Shown here: one piece after another, positions 63,339 to 64,000 of the stretch
Layout of the letters: each line of letters opens with the position of its first letter
Position numbering within the stretch: position 1 is the first letter of the stretch
Notes under the pieces: model-generated
Told to the model about the DNA's origin: nothing
The model's input: only the letters and a program-made list of their open reading frames with translations
Databases searched by the model: none
DNA from: DATCJU01 sp036562635
GTDB lineage: Bacteria > Actinomycetota > Actinomycetes > Mycobacteriales > Pseudonocardiaceae
NCBI GenBank assembly: GCA_036562635.1
Contig: DATCJU010000081.1
Coordinates: 1 to 64,000 of the forward strand
Length of the DNA: 64,000 nucleotides
Reading direction: 5' to 3'
Made by a program: the position numbers and the translations under genes

Positions 63339-63706
63339 CTTCGGCGTGGTCCGTCCCCCGACCGACCACGCTCCCCCGCCTCCGGCGCTCCGGCCCCGAC
63401 CCGGATTCCGGAGGAACATCATTCTGGAGGGCTGTTGAGTTGTCCATGGAAGGGTTACCCGTTCCGGGGACCCTGACACCTCCTCGGCGCCGCGGCCTTC
63501 CCGGCGGGTTCGAGCCCTGTCATCCCTCCTGACGGCTCGCTCCAGTACTTGGTTGCCCGGATTCACCCGAGTTCCGTACCTCCGTTATCGAACCGTTACA
63601 AAAATCCTGGTTTCCGGGGCAACCGAACCGCGTGTGACCTCGTCGGTGACCAAGCCCACCGGAAAACAACTGGTACGCCCGTACCAGACTTGGGCACACT
63701 CCTTGC
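63339..63706. other. Intergenic region between crp and the MFS gene
   Basis: No certain gene. A rightward frame from 63434 or 63453 beginning MEGLPVPGTLTPPRRRGLPG (30 codons, stop at 63532) follows GGAGGG. A leftward frame from 63566 (VNPGNQVLERAVRRDD) also opens here. Neither has a known domain. The AT-richer stretch 63580-63610 and the inverted repeat at 63670 suggest promoters. Confidence 0.35.
63670..63687. promoter_or_regulatory. Inverted repeat at the MFS promoter
   Basis: CTGGTACG-CC-CGTACCAG is a perfect 8-bp inverted repeat that ends 19 bp before the GTG of the MFS gene. It resembles the TTGGTACGTACCAA palindrome at 6884, with a two-base insert. Confidence 0.45.
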
Positions 63707-64000
63707 GTGCCCCACTCCACCACCCTTGCCGACTATCGCGCCGCGCTGAGCACACCCGGCGCCCGCGGCCCCGTGATCGCCGCGCTGTTCGCCCGGCTCC
63801 CCGTCGCGATGATCGGTCTCGCCCTGCTGCTGTACGTGGAGCGGGCCACCGACTCCTTCGCCGTCGCCGGGTTCGTGTCGGCCAGCACCCTGACCGGAGT
63901 CGCCCTCGGCTCCGTGCTGCAGGGCCGCCTGATCGACCGCTTCGGTCCCTCCCGGCCGCTCTACGCGGCCTCCACGGTGTTCGCCCTGACCGTCTCCGGC
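63707..64000 (+). CDS. MFS transporter, N-terminal part (cut by window edge)
   Basis: The first 98 codons only. It starts at GTG 63707 (VPHSTTLADYRAALSTPGAR), followed by hydrophobic helices (AALFARLPVAMIGLALLLYV, AGFVSASTLTGVALGSVLQG) and the loop GRLIDRFGPSRPLYAAST, which is the MFS signature between helices 2 and 3 (G-x-L-x-D-R-x-G). Substrate unknown. The inverted repeat just upstream may be its operator. Confidence 0.8.
   Translation, partial: MPHSTTLADYRAALSTPGARGPVIAALFARLPVAMIGLALLLYVERATDSFAVAGFVSASTLTGVALGSVLQGRLIDRFGPSRPLYAASTVFALTVSG

Noticed and set aside
63430..63600. Possible c-di-AMP (ydaO-type) riboswitch on the leftward strand, suggested by CGGGTGAATCC and CGAACCCG
   Set aside because: The conserved CAGCTAACC end is missing and no wall hydrolase gene lies downstream on that strand.

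Overview
The window is very GC-rich, densely coded actinobacterial DNA. Several features point to the family Pseudonocardiaceae: WXG100/EspC/PPE/EspG/DUF3558 type VII secretion accessory genes, DUF397 with a DUF5753 helix-turn-helix partner, and a Tad gene set beside a MinD/Ssd-like gene. The genus cannot be fixed from the sequence. From about 17 kb to the right edge the gene order follows the Mycobacterium tuberculosis stretch from the delta-prime/topA genes to crp (recalled as Rv3644c to Rv3676), so this part is chromosomal backbone.

Layout. (1) 1-5.1 kb: pglX (cut by the edge) and pglW, the methylase and kinase of a BREX type 2 (Pgl) phage-defence system. (2) 5.4-17 kb: an accessory region with a frameshifted HicB-like relic, an Xre/DUF397 regulator pair divergent from four small overlapping genes, a two-gene unit of a small alarmone synthetase and a 101-residue partner, a run of small putative immunity genes (including a SitI3-like one), and a type VII-type toxin operon (YbaB-like, EspC-like, WXG100-like, nuclease-like toxin, DUF6086-like). 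The region ends near a tRNA-Thr(CGU). (3) 17-30 kb: secreted protein, DNA polymerase III delta-prime, an MFS-thymidylate kinase fusion with a degenerate kinase, topA, a conserved hypothetical, a lipoprotein and the proton-pumping pyrophosphatase. (4) 30-40 kb: MrfA-like helicase, primase/polymerase-like protein, a seven-gene ssd-tadABC-pilin-TadE operon and a HAD phosphatase. (5) 40-51 kb: secreted muropeptide-degrading enzymes (NagZ, NamZ, AmiE-like) and, after an inserted ESX accessory module (EspG, PPE, DUF3558 lipoprotein, helical protein), MurR and MurQ. (6) 51-64 kb: degenerate Fic protein, acs, TauE, nhaA, holin-like protein, epoxide hydrolase, MarP protease, CoA Nudix, thioredoxin-like protein, nth, a small membrane protein, Crp/GlxR and the start of an MFS transporter.

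How the parts work together. NagZ, NamZ and AmiE would release GlcNAc, MurNAc and peptide from wall fragments outside the membrane, and MurQ, under MurR, would convert imported MurNAc-6-phosphate; no importer is visible. The Tad genes form one overlapping operon. Several GTGA-N6-TCAC-like palindromes, the type bound by Crp/GlxR proteins, lie upstream of pglW, the 17.3-kb secreted protein gene, the wall-recycling region, the ESX module and acs, while a crp/glxR gene sits at 62.5 kb. The points most worth a second look are the alarmone-synthetase pair, the split type VII toxin operon with its immunity string, the degenerate thymidylate kinase and Fic domains, and the muropeptide locus interrupted by an ESX module.
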